NCBI GenBank assembly: GCA_016931225.1
Contig: JAFGFE010000005.1
Coordinates: 1-64,000, forward strand
DNA length: 64,000 nt
Origin: Candidatus Zymogenaceae bacterium
Lineage (GTDB): Bacteria; Desulfobacterota; Zymogenia; Zymogenales; Zymogenaceae
Direction: 5' to 3'
Positions 63,921 through 64,000 of this stretch are shown in pieces. The notes below the pieces were generated by a model. The model saw nothing but the letters and a program-made list of their open reading frames with translations, had not been told where the DNA came from and did no database searches. Numbering within the stretch: position 1 is the stretch's first letter; each line of letters opens with the position of its first letter. The translations under genes were made by a program, and so were the position numbers.

Positions 63921-64000
63921 TGACGGTCATACCGCCTCCGTCATCGTTTTTTGTGCGAAACGACCTCTCGGAGCCGACCCGCACCCTGAATGCAAATGAC

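Noticed and set aside
1-64000. CRISPR arrays, tRNA, rRNA and intact insertion sequences
   Set aside because: None was found by eye on either strand.

Overview
The window looks like a chromosomal segment from a GC-rich (impression: mid-to-upper 50s % GC, not computed) anaerobic Gram-negative bacterium, most likely a deltaproteobacterial (Desulfobacterota-type) lineage. The reasons are a glycyl-radical enzyme with its activase, a sigma-54 activator and a sigma-54-type promoter, lysine synthesis by LL-diaminopimelate aminotransferase, lipoproteins and outer-membrane-style export, and many two-component proteins. The assignment is inference; no rRNA or tRNA is present.

Layout. 1-3.7 kb is an accessory patch: an AT-rich RloC-like ATPase with a zinc hook that ends right after its D-loop, a staphylococcal-nuclease-like protein, and a decayed integron-type tyrosine recombinase. 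Two imperfect copies of a Fur-box/start-codon module flank the last two. 3.7-9.5 kb holds a thioredoxin-NHL protein behind the better Fur-like box, a YgjP-type metallopeptidase overlapping a small K+ channel, an SDR oxidoreductase and an orphan NtrC-type regulator. 9.7-16.3 kb is one minus-strand operon (TetR, GPH symporter, membrane protein, glycyl-radical enzyme, activase) in which the glycyl-radical enzyme is broken by a frameshift and an amber codon. 16.7-21.2 kb encodes two PAS histidine kinases; the second lacks the usual phospho-acceptor histidine.

21.4-38.1 kb is the most distinctive region: a ~17 kb minus-strand chemosensory operon of 15 genes with a GG-N10-GC sigma-54 promoter at its head. 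It carries CheW, CheR, CheY-type receivers, one MCP, a giant CheA with one true and three histidine-less Hpt modules plus a helix-hairpin-helix, one intact CheB, two CheB-like proteins that have lost catalytic residues, two consecutive pairs of a TauE/SafE-type transporter with a HAMP-only membrane protein, and a ParA-type ATPase. No flagellar or pilus gene lies nearby, so the output is unknown. I regard the transporter-HAMP pairs and the inactive CheB set as the best candidate for an undescribed system.

38.6-64 kb is mostly metabolism: an OYE-type flavin oxidoreductase and a VOC protein; a minus-strand run with RmuC, DapB, a FAH-family hydrolase, DapL and a cyclase-family hydrolase; two small exported proteins; a glucokinase-transketolase-aldolase operon; a dienoyl-CoA isomerase-like crotonase, an SCP2-like protein and a class III aminotransferase; a V4R-domain protein; a two-subunit CoA-transferase followed by an amidohydrolase-fold protein without metal ligands and an MFS transporter; and a zur-znuA-znuC-znuB zinc uptake operon at the right edge. 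Several strong hairpin terminators separate convergent units.
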